This document shows, piece by piece, positions 8,187-17,049 of a DNA stretch of 64,000 bases (positions are counted from its first letter, which is position 1; each line of letters begins with the position of its first letter). The notes under the pieces were generated by a model. It had not been told where the DNA came from and did not search any database. It saw nothing but the letters and a program-made list of their open reading frames with translations. The stretch is taken from the NCBI RefSeq assembly GCF_000829695.1, contig NZ_BBNN01000023.1, forward strand, positions 174,194 to 238,193, written 5' to 3'. The DNA comes from Streptomyces sp. NBRC 110035 (GTDB lineage Bacteria; Actinomycetota; Actinomycetes; Streptomycetales; Streptomycetaceae). The translations under genes were made by a program, and so were the position numbers.

Positions 8187-9068
8187 ATGAGTGAGCAGCC
8201 AGCCCGAGCAGAGGCCCCGGCCGACCAGTACGTTCTGACCCTGTCCTGCCCCGACAAGCAGGGCATCGTGCACGCCGTGTCCAGCTACCTGTTCATGACC
8301 GGTTGCAACATCGAGGACAGCCAGCAGTTCGGCGACCACGACACCGGGCTGTTCTTCATGCGGGTCCACTTCTCCGCGGAGGCCCCGGTGACGGTGGAGA
8401 AGCTGCGGGCGAGCTTCACGGCGATCGGTGACGCGTTCCGGATGGACTGGCGGATAAGCCGCGCCGACGAGAAGATGCGCATCGTCCTGATGGTCAGCAG
8501 GTTCGGGCACTGCCTGAACGACCTGCTGTTCCGCGCCCGGACCGGCGCGCTGCCGGTGGAGATCGCCGCAGTGGTGTCCAACCACACCGACTTCGCCGAA
8601 CTGGTGGCTTCGTACAACATCCCCTTCCACCACATTCCGGTGACGAAGGACACCAAGGTCCAGGCCGAGGCGAGGCTGCTGGACGTCGTGCGCGAGGAGG
8701 GCGTCGAACTCGTCGTGCTCGCCCGCTACATGCAGGTCCTCTCGGACGACCTGTGCAAGCAGCTCTCCGGGCAGATCATCAACATCCACCACTCCTTCCT
8801 GCCGAGCTTCAAGGGCGCGAAGCCGTACCACCAGGCGCACGCCCGGGGCGTGAAGCTGATCGGTGCCACCGCGCACTACGTCACCGCCGACCTCGACGAG
8901 GGCCCGATCATCGAGCAGGAGGTCGAGCGGGTGGGCCACGACGTCACCCCCGACCAGCTCGTCGCCGTCGGCCGCGACGTCGAGTGCCAGGCGCTCGCCC
9001 GTGCCGTGAAGTGGCACGCGGAACGCCGCATCCTGCTGAACGGACGTCGGACGGTCGTCTTCACCTGA
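8187..9068 (+). CDS. purU: Formyltetrahydrofolate deformylase
   Basis: 293 residues, a normal length for PurU. The N-terminal ACT domain (about 12-90; YVLTLSCPDKQGIVHAVSSY) is followed by the formyltransferase-fold catalytic domain with NIHHSFLPSFKGAKPY and the ATAHYVTADLDEGPII segment, which hold the Asn, His and Asp typical of the active site. The enzyme hydrolyses 10-formyl-THF to THF and formate, balancing one-carbon pools and supplying formate for PurT-type purine synthesis. Cytoplasmic. ATG 8187 is the only start giving the family N-terminus. It follows the SCO4402-like gene and ends at a repetitive convergent intergenic region. Confidence 0.95.
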   Translation: MSEQPARAEAPADQYVLTLSCPDKQGIVHAVSSYLFMTGCNIEDSQQFGDHDTGLFFMRVHFSAEAPVTVEKLRASFTAIGDAFRMDWRISRADEKMRIVLMVSRFGHCLNDLLFRARTGALPVEIAAVVSNHTDFAELVASYNIPFHHIPVTKDTKVQAEARLLDVVREEGVELVVLARYMQVLSDDLCKQLSGQIINIHHSFLPSFKGAKPYHQAHARGVKLIGATAHYVTADLDEGPIIEQEVERVGHDVTPDQLVAVGRDVECQALARAVKWHAERRILLNGRRTVVFT

Positions 9069-9099
9069 GGCCCGCCCGCCACGATCCACCGGGCGGTCC

Positions 9100-9452
9100 C
9101 CGGTCTCCGGCGGGTCCTGGGCTTCGACGGGTCCTGGTTCCGGGCGGACCCTGGGCTTCGGCGGGTCCTGGTTCCGGACGTGTTCCGGTCTCTGGCGGGC
9201 CCCGGTCTCTGGCGGTCCCCGGCCCTCGGCTGGCCCTGGTTCCGGGTTGGTCCTGGGCTTCGGCTGGCCCCGGTCCCGGGCGGACCCCGGCCCCGGCGGG
9301 CCCGGTTCCGGGCAGCCCTTGCTTCCGGGCGGTCCTCGGTCTCCGGCGGGTCCTGGGCTTCGGCGGGTCCTGGTTCCGGACGTGTTCCGGTCTCTGGCGG
9401 GCCCCGGTCCCGGGCTGGCCCCGGCCCCCGGCTGGCCCCGGTTCCGGGCGGG
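9100..9452. repeat. Degenerate GC-rich tandem repeat array between convergent genes
   Basis: This stretch consists almost entirely of variants of CGGCGGGTCCTGG, TTCCGGGC and GGCTTCGG. It contains a perfect 58-bp direct repeat at 9150-9207 and 9352-9409 (start-to-start 202 bp). Open frames on both strands translate to collagen-like Pro/Gly/Arg text and are not real genes. It occupies the space between the stops of purU and the anti-sigma gene. Confidence 0.75.
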
Positions 9453-9454
9453 TT

Positions 9455-10852
9455 CTAGATCCGGCTCATCGACGCCGCCGCCAGCAGGACGTCCCGGATG
9501 GCGGCCTTGTCCCCGACCTGCCCGGCGGCCGCCTCCTGCGGAGACACATGGCCCGCGGCCAGGCGGCAGAACTCCGAGCCGTCGAGCGCGATGTGGGCCA
9601 CCTCGTGCTCCGCGGACCCCCTGGCCGCCGGGGAGTCCAGCGGGATCAGCCACTCCCCGCCGCCGGACCCCTCGATCTCCAGCCGCAGGCTCCGCCCCGG
9701 CGCCCCGGCCGCGCCCAGCCGCCGCCCGGTGGACACCTCCCGACCGGCCTGCCGGCGTGCTTCGAGGACGGCCGGCAGCATCCGCGCGGCCAGGTCGACC
9801 ATGCCGTGCAGATGCCGTCCGGTCGGCGGCTCGTACGGGTAGTCCACCGCCTCGGCGATGTCCTCCCCGTGCACCCAGCACTCGAAGGCGCGGTCCTGCA
9901 TCGCGTCGTGCAGCGGCAGCTCGTAGCCGCCGTACGAGACCGGGGTCCGCCCCGCGCCGCTGCCCGTGAGGGACACCGTCCGTACCAGGTCGTGCGTCTG
10001 CGCACGCCAGGGTGCCCGCACGGAGTGGGTCGGCGGGTGGTGGGCTCCGCGCCAGAACGCCTCGGTGCGGGCCGACGGGGTGGCCTGCTCGGGCGCGAGG
10101 TCGCCGAGCGGGTCGGTCAGGCCGAGGGCGGCCGCGACCAGCCCGTCGACCGCCGTCAGATGCGCGATGACCCCGGCGACGGTGGTGCGGCGGGTGGTGG
10201 CCTCGTCGGCCTCGTACCAGCGCAGCCGCACGGGCGCGTGCCACTCGGTGTCGCCGAAGTCCTGGAGCAGCGCGTCCAGCCGGGCCGTCTCGGCGTCGTA
10301 GGCGGCGGCCCAGTCCGGCACCGGAACGCGCGGCGGGCGCCGCTTGAGGCAGGACACCAGGACGCGGGTGCGCAGCCCCGGGTCCAGGTCGAGGCTCTCG
10401 GGCCGCTGCAGCAGTCCGACGGCGCCCCGCAGGCGCCGGGCCTCCTCGGCGCAGGCCCCGCAGTCGCCGAGGTGCTCCTCGACGGCCGCCGCCTCATCCG
10501 GCGTACAGGCGGCCAGCGCCCACGCGCCCAGCAGTGATGTCAGCACCCGGTGCTCCAGCGTCAGCGGCTCGGGTTCCGGTTCCGGCTCCGGTGCCACTGC
10601 GGGCAGGGGCTGTCCGGTGTCCTCCACGGAGGTGCGGGGCGGCGGTATGCGGGCGGCGCCGCCGGATCCGGCGGCACCCTCCGGCCTGCCCGGGGTGTCC
10701 CGCCCGCGCGTACCGTCCGTCCCGTTTCCCGGGCCCGCGTGTGCGCCCGCGTCCAGGTCGCCGTGACGCTCGCCGTCTCCCTCGTGCTCCCCGTGGTCAC
10801 GCTCGCGTCCGTGTTCATGGTCGTCGTACGGCTCGAAACGGTCGTCGCTCAC
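9455..10852 (-). CDS. Zinc-finger anti-sigma-like protein fused to a mycothiol-dependent maleylpyruvate-isomerase-type domain
   Basis: 465 residues. An acidic, His-rich, low-complexity N-terminus (1 to about 95) precedes a ZAS-type zinc finger (AACTPDEAAAVEEHLGDCG, H-x3-C-x2-C, about 115-140). A DinB/maleylpyruvate-isomerase N-terminal domain follows (WAAAYDAETARLDALLQDFG, AGVIAHLTAVDGLVAAALGL), then a C-terminal domain of the same family. The gene overlaps the upstream sigma-factor stop by 4 bases (10849-10852), which supports it being that factor's anti-sigma partner. The zinc finger suggests redox or thiol sensing and the second half could bind mycothiol (inference). No membrane segment, so it acts in the cytoplasm. 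Confidence 0.8.
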   Translation of the reverse strand: MSDDRFEPYDDHEHGRERDHGEHEGDGERHGDLDAGAHAGPGNGTDGTRGRDTPGRPEGAAGSGGAARIPPPRTSVEDTGQPLPAVAPEPEPEPEPLTLEHRVLTSLLGAWALAACTPDEAAAVEEHLGDCGACAEEARRLRGAVGLLQRPESLDLDPGLRTRVLVSCLKRRPPRVPVPDWAAAYDAETARLDALLQDFGDTEWHAPVRLRWYEADEATTRRTTVAGVIAHLTAVDGLVAAALGLTDPLGDLAPEQATPSARTEAFWRGAHHPPTHSVRAPWRAQTHDLVRTVSLTGSGAGRTPVSYGGYELPLHDAMQDRAFECWVHGEDIAEAVDYPYEPPTGRHLHGMVDLAARMLPAVLEARRQAGREVSTGRRLGAAGAPGRSLRLEIEGSGGGEWLIPLDSPAARGSAEHEVAHIALDGSEFCRLAAGHVSPQEAAAGQVGDKAAIRDVLLAAASMSRI

Positions 10853-11430
10853 GCCGCACCCCCGATTCCGGGCGGGGTGCCCGGGGCCTCGGTCTCGTGG
10901 GCCGTGGCCAGCAGTTGGAGACCCAGCCGGAGGCGACGGCGGGCCTCGTCCTCGGTGACGCCGAGGACGGCGGCGGTCTGCCGGTAGTCCCGGCGCTGGA
11001 AGTGGGCCAGCTCCAGCGCGGCCCGCAGCGGCACCGGCATGGCGTGCACGATGTAGTCCGCGCGGGCGGCCACCGAGGCGTGGCGCACCTGGTGCTCCAG
11101 GTCCTCCGCGCTGCCGGCGCCGCCCCGGGCGAGCGCGGCGGTCCCGCCGGCGCGCAGCCGCTCGACGGCCAGCCCGTGCGTCAGCGCGGCGAGCCAGGTG
11201 CGCAGCGGACCCTGCCGGGGGTCGTAGGCGTCCGGGTGTTCCCAGACGTGGGCGAAGACGTCACGCGTGACGGTGTCCGAGGCGTCCTCGTCCCCGAGGA
11301 CGCGGTGGGCGAGGCCGTGCACGAGGGAGGCGAACCGGTCGTAGAGCTCACCGAGCGCGGCGGCCTCTCCGCGGGCGAGCCGCTGCTGCATCGCGCTGTC
11401 CCAGCGGGGCGGTACGTCCTGTTGTGTCAT
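10849..11430 (-). CDS. ECF-type RNA polymerase sigma factor
   Basis: 193 residues, ATG 11430 preceded by AAGGGG four bases away. Region 2 (LGELYDRFASLVHGLAHRVL, DVFAHVWEHPDAYDP) and region 4 (PVPLRAALELAHFQRRDYRQ, TAAVLGVTEDEARRRLRLGL) of the ECF/SigK-like group are present. It directs RNA polymerase to an unknown promoter set. It is co-transcribed and translationally coupled with the zinc-finger anti-sigma gene. The divergent upstream region carries a 26-base palindrome (11635-11660) and the STAS-domain gene, so three sigma-control genes cluster here. Confidence 0.9.
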   Translation of the reverse strand: MTQQDVPPRWDSAMQQRLARGEAAALGELYDRFASLVHGLAHRVLGDEDASDTVTRDVFAHVWEHPDAYDPRQGPLRTWLAALTHGLAVERLRAGGTAALARGGAGSAEDLEHQVRHASVAARADYIVHAMPVPLRAALELAHFQRRDYRQTAAVLGVTEDEARRRLRLGLQLLATAHETEAPGTPPGIGGAA

Positions 11431-11797
11431 GCGACCCCTTCACCCCCTGCTCCCCTCCGGCGTCCCGGGACGGCCGTGCCCGGTCCGGCGGGTGCTCGCC
11501 GACTCCACGAATGTAGTCGGCACGTATGCGTACGCACGCCCCTTTGCGGCAATGCGCGCCCCCGCCGGGCCCCAGGTGGTAAAGGGATGCCGGCGCGCTC
11601 CTCGGATGCCGTCCGGTGGTCTGCCTACCCAGCTCCATTCGATCGGAATCGATCGAATGGGATCGAAGCCGACTGAAACAAGCCTTTTCCCTTCGGTTAC
11701 CGTTTCTTGGGCCGTGTTTCAGGGCACGGCCGGTGGGCAGCCGCGCTGCAAGGAAGCGTAGGTGCTTCTTCCGTTTCGGCGAGCGAAGGGCGTGGTG
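11431..11797. other. Divergent regulatory region between sigma factor and STAS gene
   Basis: 367 bases without a gene. It holds the palindrome at 11635-11660 and an AT-rich stretch at 11675-11715 that suits a promoter for the STAS gene. Bases 11521-11540 contain GTATGCGTAC-like short symmetry. Several short open frames crossing it look non-coding. Confidence 0.55.
11635..11660. promoter_or_regulatory. 26-base palindrome, putative operator
   Basis: Arms CCATTCGATCG and CGATCGAATGG are perfectly complementary around GAAT. The arms are AT-richer than the local average and lie between divergent genes, which fits a dimeric repressor operator better than a terminator. The regulator is unknown. Confidence 0.5.
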
Positions 11798-12172
11798 GTG
11801 ACCTTCAACGTGACCGACGGAGAGCAGGGTGATTGGGCCGTGCTCCAGGTGTCGGGCGAACTGGACCTGGTGACCTCACCGGTGCTGCGCCAGCGCGTGC
11901 ACGACGTCGTGGCCGACGGCAGACACCGCCTTGTCCTCGACCTCTCCGAGGTGTGGTTCTGCGACTCCAGCGGTGTGGGAGTGCTCATCGCCACCCGTCG
12001 GCTGCTCCGGTCCTGCCAGGGCAGCCTGCGGCTGATCCTCCCCGCACAGGGGGCCGCCGAGGGCAGTCACGTCAACCGGGTGCTCGGCGCGCTCGGGGTG
12101 CGCCGCCTCTTCGACGTCCACCCGGACGTCCCGTCCGCGGTGGACGGGGAGTCGCGCCCGCTGTCGGCCTGA
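11798..12172 (+). CDS. STAS-domain anti-anti-sigma factor
   Basis: 124 residues if started at GTG 11798 (MTFNVTDGEQGDWAVLQVSG), which follows GCGAAGGG at good spacing; in-frame GTGs at 11762, 11792 and 11795 would only add residues. It has the SpoIIAA/RsbV signature around the phospho-acceptor: LVLDLSEVWFCDSSGVGVL, with the SSG Ser available for phosphorylation. Such proteins release a sigma factor by binding the cognate anti-sigma kinase when dephosphorylated. Candidate partners nearby are the ATP-binding protein at 13575 and, less likely, the ECF module at 9455-11430. Confidence 0.9.
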   Translation: MTFNVTDGEQGDWAVLQVSGELDLVTSPVLRQRVHDVVADGRHRLVLDLSEVWFCDSSGVGVLIATRRLLRSCQGSLRLILPAQGAAEGSHVNRVLGALGVRRLFDVHPDVPSAVDGESRPLSA

Positions 12173-12297
12173 CCCGGATTCCGGCCCGGTCCGGCACACG
12201 TGCCGTTTCCGGGCTCGCGGAAGGCACCGCACGTCGTACGCTCCGAGCGAGACGACCCCATGGGGAACCCACTGACCTAAGGCGGCCTGAAAGAGAC

Positions 12298-12813
12298 ATG
12301 GTCACCAGCGAGTACGAGCGCAGGATCGCGGCCCGCTTCGCCACCTTCGACCAGGACGGCAACGGCTACATCGACCGCGAGGACTTCAGCAAAGCGGCCA
12401 AGGCGCTGCTCGCCGAGTTCGGCACCCGGGCCCGGTCCGACCGGGGCCAGGCGCTGTACGGCGGCGCCGAGGCCTTCTGGCAGGGCATGGCGGGCATCGC
12501 CGACCGCGACGGCGACCAGCGCATCACCCGCGAGGAGTTCGTGAACGGCGCGGTCAAGCGCCTGCGGGACAACCCGGACCGGTTCGCCGAGATCGCCCGT
12601 CCGTTCCTGCACGCGGCCCTCGCCGTGGCCGGCGGCGGTGACGGCGGGGGCACGGTGGGCGTCGAGGAGGCCGCCCGTGTCCTGGAGGCGCTCGGTGTCC
12701 CCGGGGAGTCGGCCGGGGAGGCCGCCGCCACGCTGGACGCGGACGGCGACGGCCGGATCGGCGAGGAAGAGGTCGTGAGCGCCTTCGCCCGCTACTTCAC
12801 CCTGCCCGGGTAG
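12298..12813 (+). CDS. EF-hand calcium-binding protein
   Basis: 171 residues from ATG 12298. Three canonical EF loops are visible: DQDGNGYIDRED (18-29), DRDGDQRITREE (69-80) and DADGDGRIGEEE (147-158). A degenerate fourth, Gly-rich loop lies near residues 114-125, so it has the calmodulin-like four-hand layout with hand 3 lost. Members of this group in Streptomyces (CabB, CabC and similar) bind calcium and influence aerial growth; which one this is was not determined. No signal peptide. The upstream 125 bases separate it from the STAS gene on the same strand. Confidence 0.9.
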   Translation: MVTSEYERRIAARFATFDQDGNGYIDREDFSKAAKALLAEFGTRARSDRGQALYGGAEAFWQGMAGIADRDGDQRITREEFVNGAVKRLRDNPDRFAEIARPFLHAALAVAGGGDGGGTVGVEEAARVLEALGVPGESAGEAAATLDADGDGRIGEEEVVSAFARYFTLPG

Positions 12814-13574
12814 CGCCCCCGCAGCCTGTACGGTCGTCGCGGCGGTCGTCGCGGCGACCACCGCGGCCGAACAGCCGGGCACCGCCACGCGCGCGTGCGA
12901 GCCTCCGGCGCACACCACGTCGATGTCCCTCGCGGCGGCACCGCCACGCGCGCGTGCGGGTCGTGCAGGGCGACACGCCCGGTTCCGTGAACAGTTCGGC
13001 CGGCCGGCCGGGGGCTCCCCGGCGTCGGCCAGGCTGCTCGCCGCCGAACCGCGCGCCGAGCGGCCCACCGGAACCGCCCGCCCCGTCCCCTGTCCGCGGT
13101 GGTGTGGGCCGCCCCGCGCGAATGTCACGGATCGTGGCGCCCGGAGGTCACGGAGCGTTGATACCGGGTTGTGTCCCACGCGTGACTTGTCACGTCCTGG
13201 AGTCGGCTGTCCGCTCCGGTACCTTGTGTGGGATGCGAGTGGTTGTGAGCACGCACCGCGCCGGAGTTGCCCCCGAGGCGAGTCCGGAGCGGCCGGCGCC
13301 TGCCGCCGTTCCCCGTGCCACCAGGCCGCCGGCCACCGCCTGTTCGACTCGCCGGGGCGGGCGTCGCACAGTATGCCGCACGGGTACTCCTTCGCGCTGG
13401 AATATGCCCGAAGCGCTTGTTCGCGTGACTGTACGTCAACCATGCTGTTCCATAAGGGATTCACGTTCCGTGACCCCTGTCCAGGTCGTTGCCCGGGCCA
13501 TGCAGGGAATGGCTACGATCGTGGCCCTCGTGAGGCGCGAGTCCAAGTGTCCGCCGGTTCGGATGGTGTGAGCG
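12814..13574. other. Long intergenic region without a convincing gene
   Basis: 761 bases. Open frames on both strands have no recognisable family and odd composition. A 21-base direct repeat (GCACCGCCACGCGCGCGTGC plus G) occurs at 12879-12899 and 12938-12958. Around 13370-13520 the sequence is AT-richer and probably carries the promoter of the ATP-binding protein gene. Nothing else is seen. Confidence 0.4.
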
Positions 13575-14033
13575 GTGCAGGTGCTTCAAGTGCAGCTGGA
13601 GATCCGGCCCGACCCCGCTGAGGTGGGACGGGCCCGTCGGTGGACCCGTTCGCGGCTGGCCGGTTCGGGGATCGCGGCCGACGAGCCGCTCGCCGAGACG
13701 CTGATCCTGCTCGTCTCGGAGCTGGTCACCAACGCCGTGGTGCACACCGGCCGTCCGGCCGTGCTGAGGCTCTCCCTGCCGGGTGCGGTGGCCGGGGAGG
13801 CCACCGTCCGCCTCGAGGTCGCCGACCGGAGCGCCAGGACGCCGGTGCCGCGCTGCGTGGACGGCGACGCGACCGGCGGGCGCGGCCTCGCCCTCGTCGA
13901 CGGCCTGGCCGACCGCTGGGGCTGGAGCGCCGACGGCGCCGGCAAGCGCATCTGGTGCGAGCTCGACCGCTGTGCGGCGGCCCGGGAGGCCGCGGCCCCG
14001 ACCTGGGGCGGCTTCGCGTACGAGGCGGTGTAG
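13575..14033 (+). CDS. Anti-sigma-type histidine-kinase-like ATP-binding protein
   Basis: 152 residues from GTG 13575. It has the HATPase_c_2 fold of RsbW/SpoIIAB relatives: the N box ILLVSELVTNAVVHTG (about 45-61) and a G-box-like GGRGLALVDGLADRWGW (about 101-117). This family is greatly expanded in Streptomyces and most members lack an assigned target. With the STAS protein at 11798 it could form a partner-switching pair (inference). No membrane or sensor domain. It is monocistronic, followed by about 890 bases with no gene. Confidence 0.85.
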   Translation: MQVLQVQLEIRPDPAEVGRARRWTRSRLAGSGIAADEPLAETLILLVSELVTNAVVHTGRPAVLRLSLPGAVAGEATVRLEVADRSARTPVPRCVDGDATGGRGLALVDGLADRWGWSADGAGKRIWCELDRCAAAREAAAPTWGGFAYEAV

Positions 14034-14922
14034 GAGGCCGGGGCCCAGGGGGTTCGGTGGGCGCGGTCGTGCGTGTGCATGGTGCACCGGTGCACGGCGG
14101 GACGGCCGTGCGGACAGGGAGGTGAGCCGGTGCGCCGGGTGTGCTTCCGTGCGCGGCGCCGAATAGCCGGGCACATGCCGCGGATTGCCCCATAGCGTGC
14201 CGAAACGGCGTTGACGCGAAGTGACCGTGTGATCACCCTGGTCGTCAGCGATTCGCTGCGAGGGGACGGCGAGGACTTCGACGACGGGAGCCCTCGGCGA
14301 GTGTGGGTCGTGATTCCGGCGCTGCTTCTCTCATGGCCGGGGGAGGGGGGCAGAAGGGGGGTGCCGGAGTCGGAAGGCGGTGCGGTGCCGCGCGCTCGGG
14401 ACGGGCGGTACCGCACCCGCCGTCGTCGTGGTCGCCGTCTTGGCGCGTTCCGCGGGGGCGGGCTCGGCGCGTGCACGGCGAACAATTCCTCCACAGGGTG
14501 TGGATAACTTTTCCGGATTCAGGCCCCGGCCCTGCGGCGTGCCGACTTCCACCGCCACGGCTCCTGCCGCCCCCGGCGGAACGTCGCCGCGTACGCCGGG
14601 CCGTACCGGCAGGGGCGCCTCCTCCCGAACGAACCCGTCACCACCGCCTGCCCGGGGGCGACTTCGAGAAGGCCCGCGCGGACGCGGTGGCGGGACGCGC
14701 GGACCCGCCTGTGTGCGGCGGCGGCACTGATGGCGCCGGTGATCCGAAGGCAGCCGTGTGCGCCGGCCTCCGCCGTGGGCCGACGGGGGCCGGACGCGCG
14801 GCGGCTGACGCCCTGTCGGGTTCGCGGACCGACGGGGCGTCAGGAACGCCCGTGGAGAGTCGCGTCGACCGGCGGACCGACGTCCGGGCCGGAGCCGGAG
14901 CCGGAGCCGGAGCCGGTGGTCG
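14034..14922. other. Long intergenic region; includes a DnaA-box-like palindrome and a hexamer repeat
   Basis: 889 bases with no gene I can support. The short TTG-started frame at 14211 (98 codons) has no family resemblance. At 14490-14507, TCCACA, GGG, TGTGGATAA form a small inverted repeat whose right half (14499-14507) is an exact TTATCCACA DnaA box in reverse. At about 14891-14917 GGAGCC is repeated four times. Confidence 0.45.
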
Positions 14923-16125
14923 TCACTCGGGGAGCCGGGAGACCCCCGGTGCCCCGCGGCGGGTCAGTGCCTTGGCGATCTTCTCCGCGTCGATGGCCAG
15001 TTCACGGAGGTTGCCGCTGATGGGGTTGGTGAAGCCGGTGAAGTACAGGCCGGGGGCGTCGGGCGGGGTGCCGGCGCCACGGGCGAGGGGTCTGCCCCGG
15101 TCGTCGAGGACGCCGAGGTGGCCGACGAGGCCTTCCAGGGCGCGCGTGTACCCGGTGGCCGCGATCACCGCGTCCGGGCCGACGCGGTTGCCGTCGGCGA
15201 GGACGACCTTCCCGTCCTCGAACCCCTCGACGGCGGCCACGATCTCCACCGTGCCCTTGCGCACGGCGTCGACCAGGCCGACGTCCTGCACGGGGATGGC
15301 GCCTTCCCGCACCCTGCTGTAGAGGCCGCTGTCGGGGCGCGGCAGGCCCCGGGCCGAGAGGTCCGGCATCGTCACCCCGGCCTGTGCCCGGCACAACCGG
15401 TCGACGAGCCCGACCGGCAGCCGGCGCACCAGGACGGCCGAGTTCTGGGCGGGCCAGCCCGCGGTCGAGCGGCGCACGATGTGCGGGGCGGTACGGACCG
15501 ACAGCCGTACCCGGGAGGCGCCGCCCTCCACCAGGTCGACGGCTATCTCCGCGCCCGTGTTGCCGACGCCCGCGACGAGGACGTCCCGGCCGGCGAAGGG
15601 CTGCGCGTTGCGGTACTCGCAGGCGTGCAGGAACGTGCCGGTGTAGGTGTCCCGGCCGGGCCAGTCGGGCAGCCGGGGCGTGTGGTTGAAGCCCGTAGCG
15701 ACCACGACCGCGGCGCCGGCCAGCTCGCGGCCCCCGGTGGCGTGCAGCAGCCAGCCGGTGCCGTCGGCGGTGCGCTCGACGCGGGAGACCTCGACCCCGG
15801 TGACGATCTCCAGGCGGTGGTGCTCGGCGTACTTCTCCAGGTACCGGACCATGTCGTCGCGGGCGACCCACCGTCCGAACCGCCGCGGTATCGGCAGGCC
15901 GGGCAGTGCGGACAGGCGCCGGGTGGTGTGCAGGCGCAGCCGGTCGTAGTGGCGCCGCCAGGACGCGCCCACGCGGTCGGACCGTTCCAGGACGACGGTC
16001 CGCACGCCCCGGGCGCGCAGCGCGTACGCGACGGCGAGCCCGCCGGGACCACCGCCGATGACATAGACGGGACGGTCTTCCCGGTGCGGTGCCGTGGGGT
16101 TCGGGGGGGTGGTGGAGTCGGCCAT
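14923..16125 (-). CDS. Flavin-containing NAD(P)H monooxygenase
   Basis: 400 residues from ATG 16125; an alternative in-frame ATG at 16149 would add eight residues and neither has a clear Shine-Dalgarno. The FAD Rossmann motif VYVIGGGPGGLAVAYALRAR sits near residue 20. The segment around VVVATGFNHTPRLPDWPG gives the ATG and FMO-like signature, and a second GxGxxG (VLVAGVGNTGAEIAV, about 175-189) binds NADPH. The C-terminal ATGYTR and the GLYFTGFTNPISG region complete the family pattern of YczJ/CzcO-like single-component monooxygenases. Substrate unknown. Adjacent to pdxH on the same strand, 180 bases apart; no functional link is evident. Confidence 0.9.
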   Translation of the reverse strand: MADSTTPPNPTAPHREDRPVYVIGGGPGGLAVAYALRARGVRTVVLERSDRVGASWRRHYDRLRLHTTRRLSALPGLPIPRRFGRWVARDDMVRYLEKYAEHHRLEIVTGVEVSRVERTADGTGWLLHATGGRELAGAAVVVATGFNHTPRLPDWPGRDTYTGTFLHACEYRNAQPFAGRDVLVAGVGNTGAEIAVDLVEGGASRVRLSVRTAPHIVRRSTAGWPAQNSAVLVRRLPVGLVDRLCRAQAGVTMPDLSARGLPRPDSGLYSRVREGAIPVQDVGLVDAVRKGTVEIVAAVEGFEDGKVVLADGNRVGPDAVIAATGYTRALEGLVGHLGVLDDRGRPLARGAGTPPDAPGLYFTGFTNPISGNLRELAIDAEKIAKALTRRGAPGVSRLPE

Positions 16126-16307
16126 GTGCGCGAGCGTAATCTCACACATGCTTGATGGGTCTCGGTCAAGACCGGAATTGGTTGCGGATTGATCACGTCT
16201 GCGGGATCCGGGTGGGGGACCGGTGGCGTAGGGCGCCCGGAGGTGAAGGAGGCACCGTGCGCGATGCGCCCCGCCCTGCCGTTGCCGATTCCTCACGTGC
16301 CGATTCC

Positions 16308-16985
16308 TCACGGCCAGAGGAGTTCCCTGGCCCACTCCTCCCGAGGCGACCGCGGTGACCGGCGGTAGCGCAGACGGGTGTGACGGCGGAGGGAGTCGCC
16401 CTGGAAGAACTCCACCTCGTCCGGGCGCAGGCGGTACAGGGTCCAGGACGGAACCGGGGTGTCCGGCTCCCGCCGCGCCCGCTCCCAGGCGGTCCGCGAG
16501 GCGCGGTCCAGCTCCTCGGGGGAGCCGAGGACCTCGCTCTGGCGGCCGGTGAGCGCGGAGGCCAGCGCCCCGGCCGAGCGGGCGCGCAGATCGGCGCGCG
16601 CCTCCTCGGCCGGGGCGGTGGCGACGGGCCCGCGGACCCGGACCTGGCGGCCCAGCACCGACCAGTAGAAGGTCAGCGCCGCGTACGGGCGGGCGGCGAG
16701 GTGGCCGCCCTTGCGGCTGTGGGTGTGGGACGCGAAGGACCAGCCGTCCGCGTCCGCGCCGTGCAGTATCACGATCCGTACGTCGGGCAGCCCTTCCGCG
16801 TCCGCCGTGGCCAGCGACATGGTGTGGGGCTCGGGCTGGCCGGCCGCCACCGCCTCGGCGAACCACCGCGTGAACAGCGGCAGCGGCTCGGTGGGGGCGG
16901 CGGCCGGATCGAACACCGGAAGGTCGGTGACCTCCGGGTCCCACACCCGGAGCGACCTCAGCAGCTCGTGGAGATCGGTTCCCAT
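16308..16985 (-). CDS. pdxH: Pyridoxamine 5'-phosphate oxidase
   Basis: 225 residues from ATG 16985. The split-barrel FMN fold is recognisable from LFTRWFAEAVAAGQPEPHTM, DVRIVILHGADADGWSFASH and LTFYWSVLGRQVRVRG. The C-terminal dimerisation domain ends in the PLP-binding-type RLRPDEVEFFQGD followed by RLRYRR. It oxidises pyridoxamine or pyridoxine 5'-phosphate to PLP. The family motif at the end is usually W-x-x-x-R-L-x-P, present here as SWTLYRLRPDE. The next gene downstream in transcription order is the monooxygenase. Confidence 0.88.
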   Translation of the reverse strand: MGTDLHELLRSLRVWDPEVTDLPVFDPAAAPTEPLPLFTRWFAEAVAAGQPEPHTMSLATADAEGLPDVRIVILHGADADGWSFASHTHSRKGGHLAARPYAALTFYWSVLGRQVRVRGPVATAPAEEARADLRARSAGALASALTGRQSEVLGSPEELDRASRTAWERARREPDTPVPSWTLYRLRPDEVEFFQGDSLRRHTRLRYRRSPRSPREEWARELLWP

Positions 16986-17049
16986 GCTCCGGTTGTTCCC
17001 GCCTCTCGCGTCGTCGTACCGTCGTGCGGACCGTCGTGCGGATCCGCTC

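Noticed and set aside
9150..9409. CRISPR array
   Set aside because: Repeats are degenerate, spacing is irregular, spacers are themselves repeats, and no cas gene is near.
7962..10244. 760-codon minus-strand frame with collagen-like Pro/Gly text
   Set aside because: It overlaps purU antisense and the GC repeat array; the regular text is a product of the repeats, not of a real protein.
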